Shown here one piece after another: positions 1 through 9,122 of a DNA stretch of 64,000 nucleotides. The stretch covers positions 39,184 through 103,183 of the forward strand of contig CALURV010000033.1 in the NCBI GenBank assembly GCA_944323285.1. Direction: 5' to 3'. Position 1 is the first letter of the stretch. Every line of letters begins with the position of its first letter. Made by a program: the position numbers and the translations under genes. Source of the DNA: Candidatus Gastranaerophilales bacterium (GTDB taxonomy: Bacteria; Cyanobacteriota; Vampirovibrionia; Gastranaerophilales; Gastranaerophilaceae). The notes beneath the pieces are model-generated. The model made no database searches and was not told the DNA's origin. It saw nothing but the letters and a program-made list of their open reading frames with translations.

Positions 1-1875
1 AGGTACAATTTTAGCTTTTAAATTAATGAATATTCTTAAAAGTCCTTTTGCATCTGTTATTACTTGGATACCGTCTTTTACATCTTTTAGTAAACTGCTT
101 TTATTTATTATTTCTAATATGTCTTCTGCTTCTGCCTGATTTGATGATATATTAAAATCTAAATTATCATTAATTTTAACTTTTCCTTCAACGTTTATTG
201 GATTTGATTTTACATATGCATCATTTGATTTAAATGTTATTACATCTTCTTTGAAATCAAGTCTTCCGCTTCCTTTATGAACTTCACCATATAGTCCGTT
301 ATAAGATAGGTTTGCCTGTTTAAATTCTGAGTATCCGTTTATATTTATTAAATCAAGAGAACCTTGTATGTTAATATCAATAACTCCTTTACCTGATTTT
401 ATATCCATATCAGGAATTGGTCCGAGTTGAAAGTTAAATACTTTACTTATTGGAACAATAATTTTTTGTGCGAGCGGAAAATCTAAATTATTGCTTGTTT
501 TTACGGTTACATTGTTTATTCCGTCTCTATACATATATACATAACCGTTAACTTTTGCCCATTGATTTTCAATTAGATTAACAAGGATATCCATATTTAA
601 TATTCTTTTGTTAAACGTTATATCAACAGTCCCTGTATGAAGCTTATGTATAGATTTATCTAATATATGTACATTTCTTCCCTTTACGTAACCTGTAATA
701 TCCGGTTGTGGAATAGTCCCTTTGATATTTATTTTTCCTTCTACATCTCCAAATACACCATATCTTTTGATTTTTTCAATAGTTCCCAGTTCTTTTGTAA
801 GATTTTCCGGCAATAATGGGGTAATATTTTCAGCTTTTGAATTTATTACTTTCACATTAACATCTAATTGTGGTTTTTCCTTTTCTAAATTTACTCTTCC
901 ATCTGCTTTTATATTTACATTATCTGATTTTAAACTTAACGATTTTATGTCTATTATATTTTTTAATAATTTGATATTTGTATTGAAAATATTTTTTCCT
1001 AAGAAACTAACTCCATTAGTCCATTCTTTTTTATCAACAATTATATTTTCAAATGCAGTATTTAAAATTAAATTGTTTTCTTTAGATGTAGATAGTTGAA
1101 TATATTCTATATTTCCAGATAAGTTTGTTAAATCATTGCTAATATATTTTTTTATATAAGGGAAAAGCATATCAAGATTTACATTAAAGATAGTGCAATT
1201 TCCTGATATTGTTTCAGGAGTTATTTTAGATGATATTGGCAGGGATGAAAAAATATTTATATCGAAGTCACTTTTTTCAGTTTCTGTTGAAATATAACCT
1301 TTTGTAATTAAAGTTATATTTTCTTTATTTATAATATTTAGTTTTAAAGGCGTTCCATTTATTGATGTTTTCTTATTTAATATTTTATCCTCAAAAGTTG
1401 CATTATAATTTTTTATTGAAAGATTATTATTTTTTACAAATAAATGAAATGCATTTTTCCATTTTTGAGGAAATAATTCTTCAAAATTGAATTTTCCGTT
1501 TTTATTTTGAAATACATATAAAATTGAGTTTTCTATTTCCAGATTTTTGATATTTATTCTTTTTCTTAATAAATCAGTCAAAGAAATTTTAATAATAAGA
1601 TTATCTGCATCTATAAAACAATAAGATTTATCTTTATCTTGAATTTTGAGTTTATCCAGATATAAAGTTAAATTTGGAGTTACACTTGTTTTAAATTTTG
1701 CATTTTGATATTCGATATTAGCATTTGTTAATTTATTTATAAGATTATGAATTTTATTTTTTGCCGCAAGATGATTTAATATAGGGGGAATGGCAAATAA
1801 ATAAATTATTTCGATAATTATAAGTAGAATTAAAATTAATAATATTTTTTTATTAAATATATTTTTTATGTGCAT
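1..1875 (-). CDS. AsmA/TamB-like envelope protein, 3' end outside the window
   Basis: An open frame of 625 codons runs from an ATG at 1875 to the window edge without a stop, so the C-terminus is missing. The N-terminus has a short basic stretch and one hydrophobic segment (about residues 9-30, rich in I and L) ending near a PPI motif. The rest is long, low in cysteine, and rich in alternating short beta-type segments with recurrent G-x-(I/V)-x-(I/V) patterns such as GYVKGRNV and GKGVIDINIQG. This is the look of AsmA/TamB-type proteins, which span the periplasm and help move lipids or outer-membrane proteins. The family call is inferred from architecture; no catalytic residue is expected. A TTGAAC-17-TATAAT promoter lies upstream. 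It could also be a DUF748/YhdP-like member. Confidence 0.6.
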   Translation of the reverse strand, partial: MHIKNIFNKKILLILILLIIIEIIYLFAIPPILNHLAAKNKIHNLINKLTNANIEYQNAKFKTSVTPNLTLYLDKLKIQDKDKSYCFIDADNLIIKISLTDLLRKRINIKNLEIENSILYVFQNKNGKFNFEELFPQKWKNAFHLFVKNNNLSIKNYNATFEDKILNKKTSINGTPLKLNIINKENITLITKGYISTETEKSDFDINIFSSLPISSKITPETISGNCTIFNVNLDMLFPYIKKYISNDLTNLSGNIEYIQLSTSKENNLILNTAFENIIVDKKEWTNGVSFLGKNIFNTNIKLLKNIIDIKSLSLKSDNVNIKADGRVNLEKEKPQLDVNVKVINSKAENITPLLPENLTKELGTIEKIKRYGVFGDVEGKINIKGTIPQPDITGYVKGRNVHILDKSIHKLHTGTVDITFNKRILNMDILVNLIENQWAKVNGYVYMYRDGINNVTVKTSNNLDFPLAQKIIVPISKVFNFQLGPIPDMDIKSGKGVIDINIQGSLDLININGYSEFKQANLSYNGLYGEVHKGSGRLDFKEDVITFKSNDAYVKSNPINVEGKVKINDNLDFNISSNQAEAEDILEIINKSSLLKDVKDGIQVITDAKGLLRIFINLKAKIVP

Positions 1876-1939
1876 AATTGTTTATCTGCCAAAGTCTAGT
1901 ATATTTTTAGTTCAAATTGCTGAAGCATTTATTACAATA

Positions 1940-1968
1940 ATTATATAATTGACATATAAAAAGTTCAA
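1940..1968 (-). promoter_or_regulatory. Sigma-70-type promoter of the AsmA-like gene
   Basis: On the minus strand a -35 TTGAAC (1968-1963) is followed after exactly 17 bases by TATAAT (1945-1940). The start codon at 1875 lies about 58 bases below the expected transcription start. Confidence 0.6.
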
Positions 1969-2031
1969 ACGGTTAACAGCATCAATGTATGATTAGAAAG
2001 ATTTAATAAAAACCATTAACATTAACGAGAT

Positions 2032-2059
2032 TTGCAAAAAGTATCAATTGTTGTAAAAT
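2032..2059 (+). promoter_or_regulatory. Probable promoter of the pgpH-ybeY-dgkA operon
   Basis: TTGCAA (2032-2037), a 16-base spacer and TAAAAT (2054-2059) precede the pgpH start at 2094. The ribosome binding site is weak. Confidence 0.45.
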
Positions 2060-2093
2060 TAAGGGGATAAAGTATAAAAATAAGTGGTTAGTT

Positions 2094-4190
2094 ATGAGAA
2101 AAATTAATATAAAAAAATATATAGAAACATTAAAATCACCCAAATTAATTACGGATTGTTTTTTAATTATTACATTTATACTCATTTTTACAGGAGTAAT
2201 TGTATCAAAATACTTTTTTTTACAAACAATAGTTGGCTCAGACAATATAAGTAAAGTAATGGTAATTGCCCCAAGAGATATTGAGGTAGTTGATAGTATA
2301 AAAACGGAGAAAAGAAGAAAAGAAATTGCCCAAAAAGTAAATCTTGTCTATTCTCCTGCTGATGATGGATATATAAAAAATAATTTAAATGAAATTATTA
2401 ATGAAATATTATTGATAAGACATAAACACATTGATGATAATCAAAAGCAAAAGGAACTTGATGTAATTTTTGATATTTCAGATACAAGTGTTAAGTCTTT
2501 TGTTATTTCATATTTTCTTAATGCTAATGAGGATTTGTTAAATAAAGTTTTTTCTTCTTCTGAAAAAGCTTTAAGTGCAGTATTAAATGAAGGTATTACA
2601 GAAAAAGACTTTGAAGAAAATACTTTAGCAAAAATAATAAGAAGAAATATTGAAGCAAATACAACAAATAACCAAATAAAAGTAATAACAGCATTATTGG
2701 AACAAGTAATTGTTCCAAATATGATAGTAGATGAAGAAGCAACTGCATTAGCCAGAAAAAATGCCAGAGATATGATTTCTCCGATAAGAGTAAAATTTAA
2801 TAAAGGTGATACAATAGTAAAAGTTGGTGAACCCATTACTCAGGTTAAGAAAGAAGCTTTAAGTAAAGCGGGATACAATATTTTAAGAATTAATTTTAAA
2901 GGAATTCTTGGTATTTTATGTATAGTATGTATAGGTGTTTCTTCTGTATATTTTTATTTAAAATTCTTCGAGCCCAAATTTATTAATAGACGATATTTAT
3001 CTATAATTGCAGTATTGTCTTTATTTATGGCGTTATTATCAATATTTTTACCTGTAACCTGGTCAGTATTTATGCTGCCGTTCCCGTTTTTTGCAATACT
3101 GCTTTCAGTATTTTTAAATGCAAGAACATCATTTTTTACAACAGTTACTTTATTGACGATAATAACTTTATCATTGCAGTTTTCAGCTTTAGCTATGTCA
3201 GTATTTATATTATCAATAATGGTTTCTACAATAGGAACAACAACAATAAAGTATTCAAGAAGGTTTGATTTAATAAAAGTGGGAGTATGCACTGCCTTAG
3301 CAATGGCCGTAATAATTACTTGTGTATATTATGATTTAGGAATAGAAAAATTATCCCAAGATGTATCAGCTGGTATTTTAAATGGATTTGTATCAGGAAT
3401 ATTTGCTCTTGGTATGATTCCTATATTTGAAAATTGGTTTAAAGTAATAACACCATTCGGATTAGCAGAATTGGGTGATTATAATCAGCCGTTGTTAAAG
3501 AAATTACATGAAGTAGCTCCGGGAACTTTTGAACATAGTTTAAGGGTTTCAAATTTAGCAGAATCTGCAGCAGAAGCAATAGGTGCAGATCCGATATTAG
3601 CCAGAGTCGGCGCTTTATATCATGATGTAGGAAAAATTGTAAGGCCATTATTTTTTGTAGAAAATCAAACATATAGCGGTATAGAAAATCCTCATGAAAA
3701 GATAAATCCGCGTTCAAGTAAGATGATAATAACGTCTCATACTAAAGACGGTATTACTCTTGCAAAAGAGTATCATATACCCGATGTTATTCAAGATTTT
3801 ATTATTCAGCATCATGGTGATTCATTAGCAAGTTATTTTTATAATCAGGCTGTTCAGCAAGAAGGTATAGAAAATGTAAAAGAAGAGCAATTCAGATATA
3901 CAGGTCCAAAACCAAATACTAAAGAAACCGCAATACTTATGATTGCAGATGCTGTTGAATCTGCTTCAAGAACGCTAAAAGATCATTCCCAGGAAGAACT
4001 TGATACCCTTATTAATAAGATTATAAAAGACAGACTTAATGATAATCAGCTTTCAGATAGTCCTTTAACTCTTAAAGATATTAAAGTCATTGCTGCAACA
4101 TTATCAAGAGTTCTACGCTCAGTATTTCATAAAAGAATTAAATACCAAGAACCAATTGATGATATTCCCGAAAAAGAAAAAAATAATTAG
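2094..4190 (+). CDS. pgpH: 7TM-HD family cyclic-di-AMP phosphodiesterase PgpH
   Basis: This 698-residue protein has the PgpH/YqfF layout: one N-terminal membrane helix (about 20-43), an extracytoplasmic domain to about 265, a cluster of seven hydrophobic segments (about 275-460), then a cytoplasmic HD domain. The metal-binding residues are visible: H in FEHSLRV, the H510-D511 pair in YHDVGK, a later HHGD, and D in the IADAVES stretch. The family hydrolyses c-di-AMP to pApA, so the cell probably uses c-di-AMP, although no cyclase lies in the window. It leads a three-gene operon with ybeY 9 bases downstream and dgkA, an order known from many bacteria. The length is normal for the family. Confidence 0.92.
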   Translation: MRKINIKKYIETLKSPKLITDCFLIITFILIFTGVIVSKYFFLQTIVGSDNISKVMVIAPRDIEVVDSIKTEKRRKEIAQKVNLVYSPADDGYIKNNLNEIINEILLIRHKHIDDNQKQKELDVIFDISDTSVKSFVISYFLNANEDLLNKVFSSSEKALSAVLNEGITEKDFEENTLAKIIRRNIEANTTNNQIKVITALLEQVIVPNMIVDEEATALARKNARDMISPIRVKFNKGDTIVKVGEPITQVKKEALSKAGYNILRINFKGILGILCIVCIGVSSVYFYLKFFEPKFINRRYLSIIAVLSLFMALLSIFLPVTWSVFMLPFPFFAILLSVFLNARTSFFTTVTLLTIITLSLQFSALAMSVFILSIMVSTIGTTTIKYSRRFDLIKVGVCTALAMAVIITCVYYDLGIEKLSQDVSAGILNGFVSGIFALGMIPIFENWFKVITPFGLAELGDYNQPLLKKLHEVAPGTFEHSLRVSNLAESAAEAIGADPILARVGALYHDVGKIVRPLFFVENQTYSGIENPHEKINPRSSKMIITSHTKDGITLAKEYHIPDVIQDFIIQHHGDSLASYFYNQAVQQEGIENVKEEQFRYTGPKPNTKETAILMIADAVESASRTLKDHSQEELDTLINKIIKDRLNDNQLSDSPLTLKDIKVIAATLSRVLRSVFHKRIKYQEPIDDIPEKEKNN

Positions 4191-4199
4191 AGATTTTCT

Positions 4200-4700
4200 A
4201 TGGCAATAATTAATGTTTTTATTGAGAATATTTATGAAGATTTTAAAATAGATGATGTAAAAATTTTAAATAATGTTAAAAAAATTACAGATTTTATTTT
4301 GAAGGATGATGAAGTTTATAAAAATTCGTGTCTTAAAGATTATGATTTCGATACTATCTCTTTTGATATTGTCCTTTGTAATAATGATTATATTCATGGA
4401 ATTAATAAAGAATATAGAAAAAAAGATAAAGAAACAGATGTAATAACTTTTGCAATTTTTGCAGATTCTCCTGTTAATGAAAGATTTGTTTTTGATAATG
4501 AAATAAATCTTGGTGAAATAATTATTTCCTTAGACAAAATAGAAGAACAATCAAATGAAAATAATGTTTCATTTGATTCGGAATTATATTATTTAATAAG
4601 TCATGGAATACTTCATTTACTGGGGTATGATCATCAAAGTCAGGAAGAATATGATTTTATGGTATTAAATCAGAATAAAGCAAAGGCTATAGTATTATGA
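4200..4700 (+). CDS. ybeY: Endoribonuclease YbeY (rRNA maturation factor)
   Basis: The 166-residue protein carries the YbeY zinc-site signature near its C-terminus, HGILHLLGYDH, with the three histidines in place. The KETDVITFAI stretch upstream matches the conserved TDVLSFP region of the family. YbeY is a single-strand endoribonuclease involved in 16S rRNA 3' maturation and ribosome quality control. The stop overlaps the dgkA start by four bases (ATGA), so the two are probably translationally coupled. The ribosome binding site is weak. Confidence 0.93.
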   Translation: MAIINVFIENIYEDFKIDDVKILNNVKKITDFILKDDEVYKNSCLKDYDFDTISFDIVLCNNDYIHGINKEYRKKDKETDVITFAIFADSPVNERFVFDNEINLGEIIISLDKIEEQSNENNVSFDSELYYLISHGILHLLGYDHQSQEEYDFMVLNQNKAKAIVL

Positions 4701-5071
4701 CAAAATTTAAGTCAGCAAGTATAGCGGAAAGTATATCTAATGCTATAAGAGGAATAAAACTTGCAATAAGTTCTCAAAGAAATTTCAGAATAGAACTATT
4801 TATAGCTGTAATTGTTGTTCTAATTGCTTTATTTTTAAAGTTTTCAATTACTGATTTAAGTCTTTTAATTCTTATGATAACAATAGTTTTAGTGTGTGAA
4901 ATTATAAATTCTGTTATAGAATTTACCCTTGATGCAGTATATAAGAATAACTATTCTAAGTTAGTAGAAATGGCTAAAGATATGTCTGCCGGTATGGTCT
5001 TGATTGTTGCTATTATTAGTTGTTTATTTGGTATTTTATTATTTGGTAAGTACGTTATCAATTTATTTTAA
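4697..5071 (+). CDS. dgkA: Diacylglycerol/undecaprenol kinase DgkA
   Basis: This 124-residue integral membrane kinase has three hydrophobic helices and the family signature E-INSVIEFTLDAV in the second half, containing the catalytic glutamate and the N-S-A/V-I-E core. An N-terminal amphipathic stretch contains AIRGIKLAISSQRNFRIEL. The family phosphorylates diacylglycerol or undecaprenol; next to ybeY and pgpH it is often the undecaprenol kinase type, but sequence alone does not decide. It is the last gene of the operon. A short dispersed repeat begins directly after its stop codon. Confidence 0.9.
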   Translation: MTKFKSASIAESISNAIRGIKLAISSQRNFRIELFIAVIVVLIALFLKFSITDLSLLILMITIVLVCEIINSVIEFTLDAVYKNNYSKLVEMAKDMSAGMVLIVAIISCLFGILLFGKYVINLF

Positions 5072-5072
5072 A

Positions 5073-5110
5073 TTTTTTTTGATAATGACTTGTTAACAAA
5101 GTGTGATACT
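5073..5110 (+). repeat. Dispersed repeat, partial copy C
   Basis: A T-run followed by GATAATGACTTG and TTAACAAAGTGTGATAC (5093-5109) matches the right half of two fuller copies at 60649-60730 and 62456-62537. It sits immediately after dgkA. Confidence 0.5.
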
Positions 5111-5136
5111 AGATAAAAAAATTAATATAAAAAAAA

Positions 5137-5153
5137 GACCGAAAAATTCGGTC
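5137..5153 (-). terminator. Rho-independent terminator of the 5300-6368 pair
   Basis: A perfect 7-bp stem (GACCGAA / TTCGGTC) with a 3-base loop is followed on the minus strand by a T-run (5136-5131 read as TTTTTT). It lies about 150 bases beyond the stop of the leftward gene at 5300. There is no T-run on the plus side. Confidence 0.7.
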
Positions 5154-5190
5154 AAACAGTTTACGAGTGAGAGTGGAATATGTATAGAAT

Positions 5191-5220
5191 TATAATACTT
5201 GTTTGAAAACAAATATTATA
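5191..5220. repeat. Near-perfect 30-bp palindrome
   Basis: The arms TATAATACTTGTTT and AAACAAATATTATA pair at 13 of 14 positions around a 2-base centre. It lies in the 228-base gap between dgkA and the leftward membrane-protein pair. It could be an operator or a hairpin in the 3' region of the leftward transcript. No gene was found in this gap. Confidence 0.45.
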
Positions 5221-5299
5221 TTAACCGCCTGTATATTTTTTAGCAGTATATTATGTAGCTTTTATGGTAATTAATAAAAATGAAATGGCTTATAAAAGA

Positions 5300-5839
5300 T
5301 TATTTTGAATAATCCTTTATATCTTTATTAAATTCTTCAATACTTATAAAATGTGAGTAATTTATGTTCTCTTTATTTTTATGGGGAAAGAATTTTTTTC
5401 CAAATTTTTCAGCGAAAGGAGTAGCAATTAAAGGAACAAGAATTCTTTCAGCAAGAATAGTAGATCCTATAAGAGCCATTATCTGGCTAAATCCTTTTTT
5501 AGCAGCAACTATATCTTTAAAATTACAATTTTTAAAAAATTTATCCCAAATTATATCTTGTATTTTATGGTGTGCCAAACTAAAACCGACGCCAATTTGC
5601 ATTATTGCGGTTACAACACCTGACATTAAATCCATAGAAGCTACAAATGGTCTTTTTTCTTCCGGTATTTTTTCATTTTGCATAGTTGTTTTAAATCTTA
5701 TAGCATAAGCAAATACATCTTTTGTTACATTTAGTGCAACAAGCGTTTTAGCACCAAACATATCATCTTTTATTACTTTGTTGATATGCTTGTTTAACAT
5801 TTCTGATTGAGCTAGTTTATTGAGCGGATTTATTTTCAT
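5300..5839 (-). CDS. Membrane protein of unknown function, second of a related pair
   Basis: This 179-residue protein is not recognised. It has an N-terminal polar region, then two hydrophobic stretches at about residues 68-92 and 113-142, and a basic C-terminus. It resembles the gene just upstream: both have a hydrophobic helix preceded by a charged R-(P/K)-(F/W) stretch and followed by H- or K-rich sequence, and both end the second helix with (A/K)-x-(P/K)-(F/I)-AEK(F/I). There is no signal peptide and no catalytic motif. The start overlaps the end of the upstream gene by 23 bases, which implies coupled translation. It may form a hetero-oligomeric membrane complex with its neighbour; that is inference. 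Confidence 0.7.
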   Translation of the reverse strand: MKINPLNKLAQSEMLNKHINKVIKDDMFGAKTLVALNVTKDVFAYAIRFKTTMQNEKIPEEKRPFVASMDLMSGVVTAIMQIGVGFSLAHHKIQDIIWDKFFKNCNFKDIVAAKKGFSQIMALIGSTILAERILVPLIATPFAEKFGKKFFPHKNKENINYSHFISIEEFNKDIKDYSK

Positions 5840-6368
5840 TTTTCTTTTTATTTACTATTTTTTCTGCTATTTTAGGGTATATTTTATTTGATACTGCAAG
5901 TACAGGCAGATAAGTGATAGTTGTGACTATTGCACCAAGTCTGTCTTTAAATATTTCATTATATTGTTTTTTATACATAGATAAAGCTTTTTCATAATCA
6001 TAGTTACAAGCTTTTAGAATTTTTTCAGGGATTTTAGAAATATCTTTAGATGCGTTTTCGACATATTTAAAATTTATTTTCCCCTTTTTTATAAGGCTGT
6101 CAATGCCTTTATATAAAAGACCAAGCGATACAAGCTGCATTGCAAGTGTAATAACAGCTTCAACAGGTTGTTTTATACTTGCCCATTTTCTGTTATCTTC
6201 ATCTTCTTTTGTAAATGGGTTATGCATAATAACTAAAGGAGCAATAACAGCTTTACCTGCAGCATTAACATAATTCGAAACTTTCTCTCCTCCATTTTGT
6301 GAAAATTTCTCTATTGATGTAGCTATGTGTTGGTTTAAATTGATTTTTCCTATTCGCATAACGTTCAT
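5817..6368 (-). CDS. Membrane protein of unknown function, first of a related pair
   Basis: This 183-residue protein is not recognised. Its N-terminus is basic and amphipathic, a first hydrophobic stretch lies at about residues 70-92, a charged linker follows (about 95-140), and a second hydrophobic stretch contains GAIVTTITYLPVLAVSN. The C-terminus is very rich in lysine and asparagine. It shares its overall plan with the overlapping gene downstream and probably arose with it by duplication. Two in-frame ATGs (codons 1 and 4) are possible starts. The pair has its own terminator at 5137-5153. A lineage-specific envelope role is possible but unproven. Confidence 0.7.
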   Translation of the reverse strand: MNVMRIGKINLNQHIATSIEKFSQNGGEKVSNYVNAAGKAVIAPLVIMHNPFTKEDEDNRKWASIKQPVEAVITLAMQLVSLGLLYKGIDSLIKKGKINFKYVENASKDISKIPEKILKACNYDYEKALSMYKKQYNEIFKDRLGAIVTTITYLPVLAVSNKIYPKIAEKIVNKKKNENKSAQ

Positions 6369-6450
6369 ACAAAATTTGAAAACACTTTTATTTGCTTTTT
6401 ATAATTACAGAAATAATATTTTTTTACAATAGTTATTATTAATTAGGCTA

Positions 6451-7143
6451 TTAGTCAATAAAACGATATTTAATAAGAGTTAAAATAGCGTGAATCCCAT
6501 CTTTCCAATTGATTTTTTTACCTTCTTCATGTCCTCTTCCTGCATATGAAATAGGCACTTCTTTCAATCTTACTTTCTGTTTTAATATTTTTGCAGTTAT
6601 TTCAGGCTCAAAGTCAAATCTGTTTGCTTTGATTTTTATATTTTTTATAAAACTACTTTTAAATGCTTTATAGCATGTTTCCATATCAGTGATTTCAGCG
6701 CCGTAAAGAATATTTGTAAGAATGGTTAAAAATTTATTTGCGATTTTATTTTTTAAAATAAAATTTTTAGAATTTTCTTTATTTTTAAATCTTGAACCAT
6801 ATACAACATCTGCTTCATCATTAATTAAAAGAGGAAGCAATTTATTATAATCGTCAGGTAAGTATTCTAAATCAGCATCCTGAATAACTATATAGTCTCC
6901 AGTTGCTTCTTTTATGGCTGTTCTTATTGCAGCACCTTTTCCTTGATTTTTCTCATGGAAAAGAATAGTATATTTTGATTTTAAGTTTTCCAAAATTTTA
7001 GTTGTACCATCTGTCGAACAATCATCAACCAATATGATTTCTTTTTCAAGTCCTGAGAAGTTGGCTTCAATAACTTTTTCCAGCAATAAAAGAATAGTAT
7101 CTTTTTCATTAAAAACAGGAATAATTATACTTACTTTTTTCAT
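6451..7143 (-). CDS. Family 2 glycosyltransferase, dolichol-phosphate-mannose-synthase-like
   Basis: At 230 residues this is a single GT-A domain. The N-terminus KVSIIIPVFNEKDTI, the nucleotide-binding DDCSTDGT, and the metal-binding DADLEYLP (DxD-type) are all present, as is a late R-x-x-FEPEITAK stretch typical of the DPM1/polyprenyl-phosphate subgroup. It has no C-terminal membrane helices, unlike GtrB-type enzymes. It most likely moves a sugar from a nucleotide donor to a polyprenyl phosphate, but donor and acceptor cannot be read from sequence. It stands alone and is divergent from the HD-GYP gene. Confidence 0.85.
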   Translation of the reverse strand: MKKVSIIIPVFNEKDTILLLLEKVIEANFSGLEKEIILVDDCSTDGTTKILENLKSKYTILFHEKNQGKGAAIRTAIKEATGDYIVIQDADLEYLPDDYNKLLPLLINDEADVVYGSRFKNKENSKNFILKNKIANKFLTILTNILYGAEITDMETCYKAFKSSFIKNIKIKANRFDFEPEITAKILKQKVRLKEVPISYAGRGHEEGKKINWKDGIHAILTLIKYRFID

Positions 7144-7182
7144 ATTCTCTCTTTATTTATATTAAAACTTTAAAATATATTG

Positions 7183-7188
7183 TATAAT
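7183..7188 (+). promoter_or_regulatory. -10 element that decides the start of the HD-GYP gene
   Basis: TATAAT at 7183-7188, preceded by TG at the extended -10 position, falls inside the longest open frame, which would begin with a TTG at 7180. Transcription would start near 7195, downstream of that TTG, so the ATG at 7216 with AAGGGA just upstream is the likelier start. Confidence 0.5.
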
Positions 7189-7215
7189 GAAATAGTTAGT
7201 TTGTTAAGGGAAAAT

Positions 7216-9108
7216 ATGTCCAAGAAACAAAACGAAAGTTTGTTTAGTGAATCTTTGGAATATGCTGATACTCTTTTAAATAATGCGTTTACTAGTTATT
7301 TAAAAGAACAATGGCAAAAAGCCATAATAGATTTATCTGCTGCTCATAAAATTTTTTTAGCACATAAAAATATTTCGAAAGTATCTATATGTTTATCTTT
7401 AACCGGGTTAATAAAATATATAAATAAATCAGAAAGTTATTATAAATCTTTATTGTTATTAGAGGATTCTAAATTCTTAACTGAAAGCACACATAATAAA
7501 TTAGATATTGCTGTAAATAAATTTGCTTTTGGTGAAATTTATTTTCGTGAAAATAAATATAATGAGGCATTATTCTACTTAATAAATGCGTTAGATTCGC
7601 TTAATGAAATATCAATATTAAAGGTAAAAGCTTGTGAATTTATTGCTTTAATTTATATTAAACTTCAAAATACGAAATTGGCATATGAATATTTATCGCA
7701 AGCAATTGAAATTTCCAAAATATATGACCTAAAAAATATTTATAACAGATTACAGGAACTTTCTGAAAATTTTATTAATACAAATTCAGGAGTAAATTTT
7801 CAGGTAAAAAATCAAGAAAAAGAAAAAAAAGATATACAGCAAAATACAACCTTATTATTGGCTCTTTCTAAAATAGCAAGAACGGTAAATGCAGAAGCGA
7901 ATCTTGATAAACTCTTAATGACAATAGCAGAACAAACAAAATTAGTCTTAAACGCAGATAGATGTACGGTTTTTTTATATGATAAAGATAAAAATGAACT
8001 ATGGTCAAAAGTTGCATTAGGAATGGAAAGTGAAGAAATACGTTTTGCTGCTGATAAGGGATTTGCCGGTGCTGTATTAAAAACAGGAGAAACCATTCGT
8101 ATTAAAGATGCTTATAGTGATAAGAGATTTAATAAAGATATTGATAAAAAAACAGGATATAAAACATATAATTTACTATGTATGCCAATGAGAAATATTA
8201 AGTTTGAGATAATTGGTGTATTTCAAGTTTTAAATAAGAAAGATGGTGATTTTACAGATTCTGATGAAGATATCTTACTTGCAATAGGTACAAATGCTGG
8301 TATTGCTATTGAAAATAATCTTTTATTTAATATTCAGCAAAAAATGCTTGAAGAACAACAAAAACTTTTTGAAGGTTTTATTAATACACTTGCAGCTTCA
8401 ATTGATGCAAGAGATAAAATTACTCTTGGTCATTCAAACAGGGTGAGGTTATATTCAGAATTAATTGCTAAAAAATTAGGATTAAATAAAGATGTTATAG
8501 GTATTATTTCTAAAGCTGCTATGCTTCATGATATTGGCAAAATTGGTATCAGAGATTCTGTTTTGCAAAAGAAAGGTACATTAACAAAAGAAGAATATGA
8601 ACATATTAAAGAACATGTAAAAATTACTTATGATATTTTATGTAAAACAAATATAAATTCATCGTTTAATGAAATAACGGAAATAGCAGCATCACATCAT
8701 GAAAAATATGACGGAACAGGTTATTTTAGAAGATTAAAAGGTGAAAATATTCCGCTTGGAGGAAGAATACTTGCTGTTAGCGATGTTTTTGATGCTATTA
8801 CTTCTGTTCGTCATTATCGTGACAGAATGCCTATAAAAGATGCTCTTAACATTATTTTAGATGGTGTAAATAAACACTTTGATATAAAAGTTACTGATGC
8901 TTTTTTGAGTTTATCTTGCGATATAATTGTTGATATCCTTATAGGTGAATATAAAATTCAATTTATGGCTAAAGATAGAAAATTATTATCAGGTTTAACT
9001 TTAAGGCAATTTGCAGATATATTAAATAAAAAATCGCCTGATAAAAAAGAAGATGAAATTATAAATATATTTAATAAATATTACATTCGAAAGAAAGATT
9101 TTGTTTAA
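7216..9108 (+). CDS. TPR-GAF-HD-GYP cyclic-di-GMP phosphodiesterase-like protein
   Basis: This 630-residue protein has three parts. Residues about 5-200 are helical TPR-like repeats, 215-375 a GAF sensor domain (LMTIAEQTKLVLNADRCTVFLYD is its start in outline), and 385-570 an HD-GYP phosphodiesterase domain. The metal residues are intact: H in LGHSNRV, H438-D439 in LHDIGK and the later HHE. The third motif reads GYF (residues 502-504) in place of GYP. HD-GYP proteins degrade c-di-GMP, often to GMP. A response regulator follows after 14 bases, so the two probably act together. Start chosen at the ATG with AAGGGA; a longer TTG start overlaps the promoter. Confidence 0.85.
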   Translation: MSKKQNESLFSESLEYADTLLNNAFTSYLKEQWQKAIIDLSAAHKIFLAHKNISKVSICLSLTGLIKYINKSESYYKSLLLLEDSKFLTESTHNKLDIAVNKFAFGEIYFRENKYNEALFYLINALDSLNEISILKVKACEFIALIYIKLQNTKLAYEYLSQAIEISKIYDLKNIYNRLQELSENFINTNSGVNFQVKNQEKEKKDIQQNTTLLLALSKIARTVNAEANLDKLLMTIAEQTKLVLNADRCTVFLYDKDKNELWSKVALGMESEEIRFAADKGFAGAVLKTGETIRIKDAYSDKRFNKDIDKKTGYKTYNLLCMPMRNIKFEIIGVFQVLNKKDGDFTDSDEDILLAIGTNAGIAIENNLLFNIQQKMLEEQQKLFEGFINTLAASIDARDKITLGHSNRVRLYSELIAKKLGLNKDVIGIISKAAMLHDIGKIGIRDSVLQKKGTLTKEEYEHIKEHVKITYDILCKTNINSSFNEITEIAASHHEKYDGTGYFRRLKGENIPLGGRILAVSDVFDAITSVRHYRDRMPIKDALNIILDGVNKHFDIKVTDAFLSLSCDIIVDILIGEYKIQFMAKDRKLLSGLTLRQFADILNKKSPDKKEDEIINIFNKYYIRKKDFV

Positions 9109-9122
9109 TAACAGGAGTTTTA

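Noticed and set aside
722..1099. A plus-strand frame of 125 codons
   Set aside because: It is antisense to the AsmA-like gene, whose frame is continuous here and has its own promoter.
2003..2245. An 80-codon minus-strand frame
   Set aside because: It is antisense to the start of pgpH and crosses its promoter.
7180..7215. A TTG start for the HD-GYP protein
   Set aside because: It lies on the -10 element; the ATG at 7216 has a ribosome binding site.
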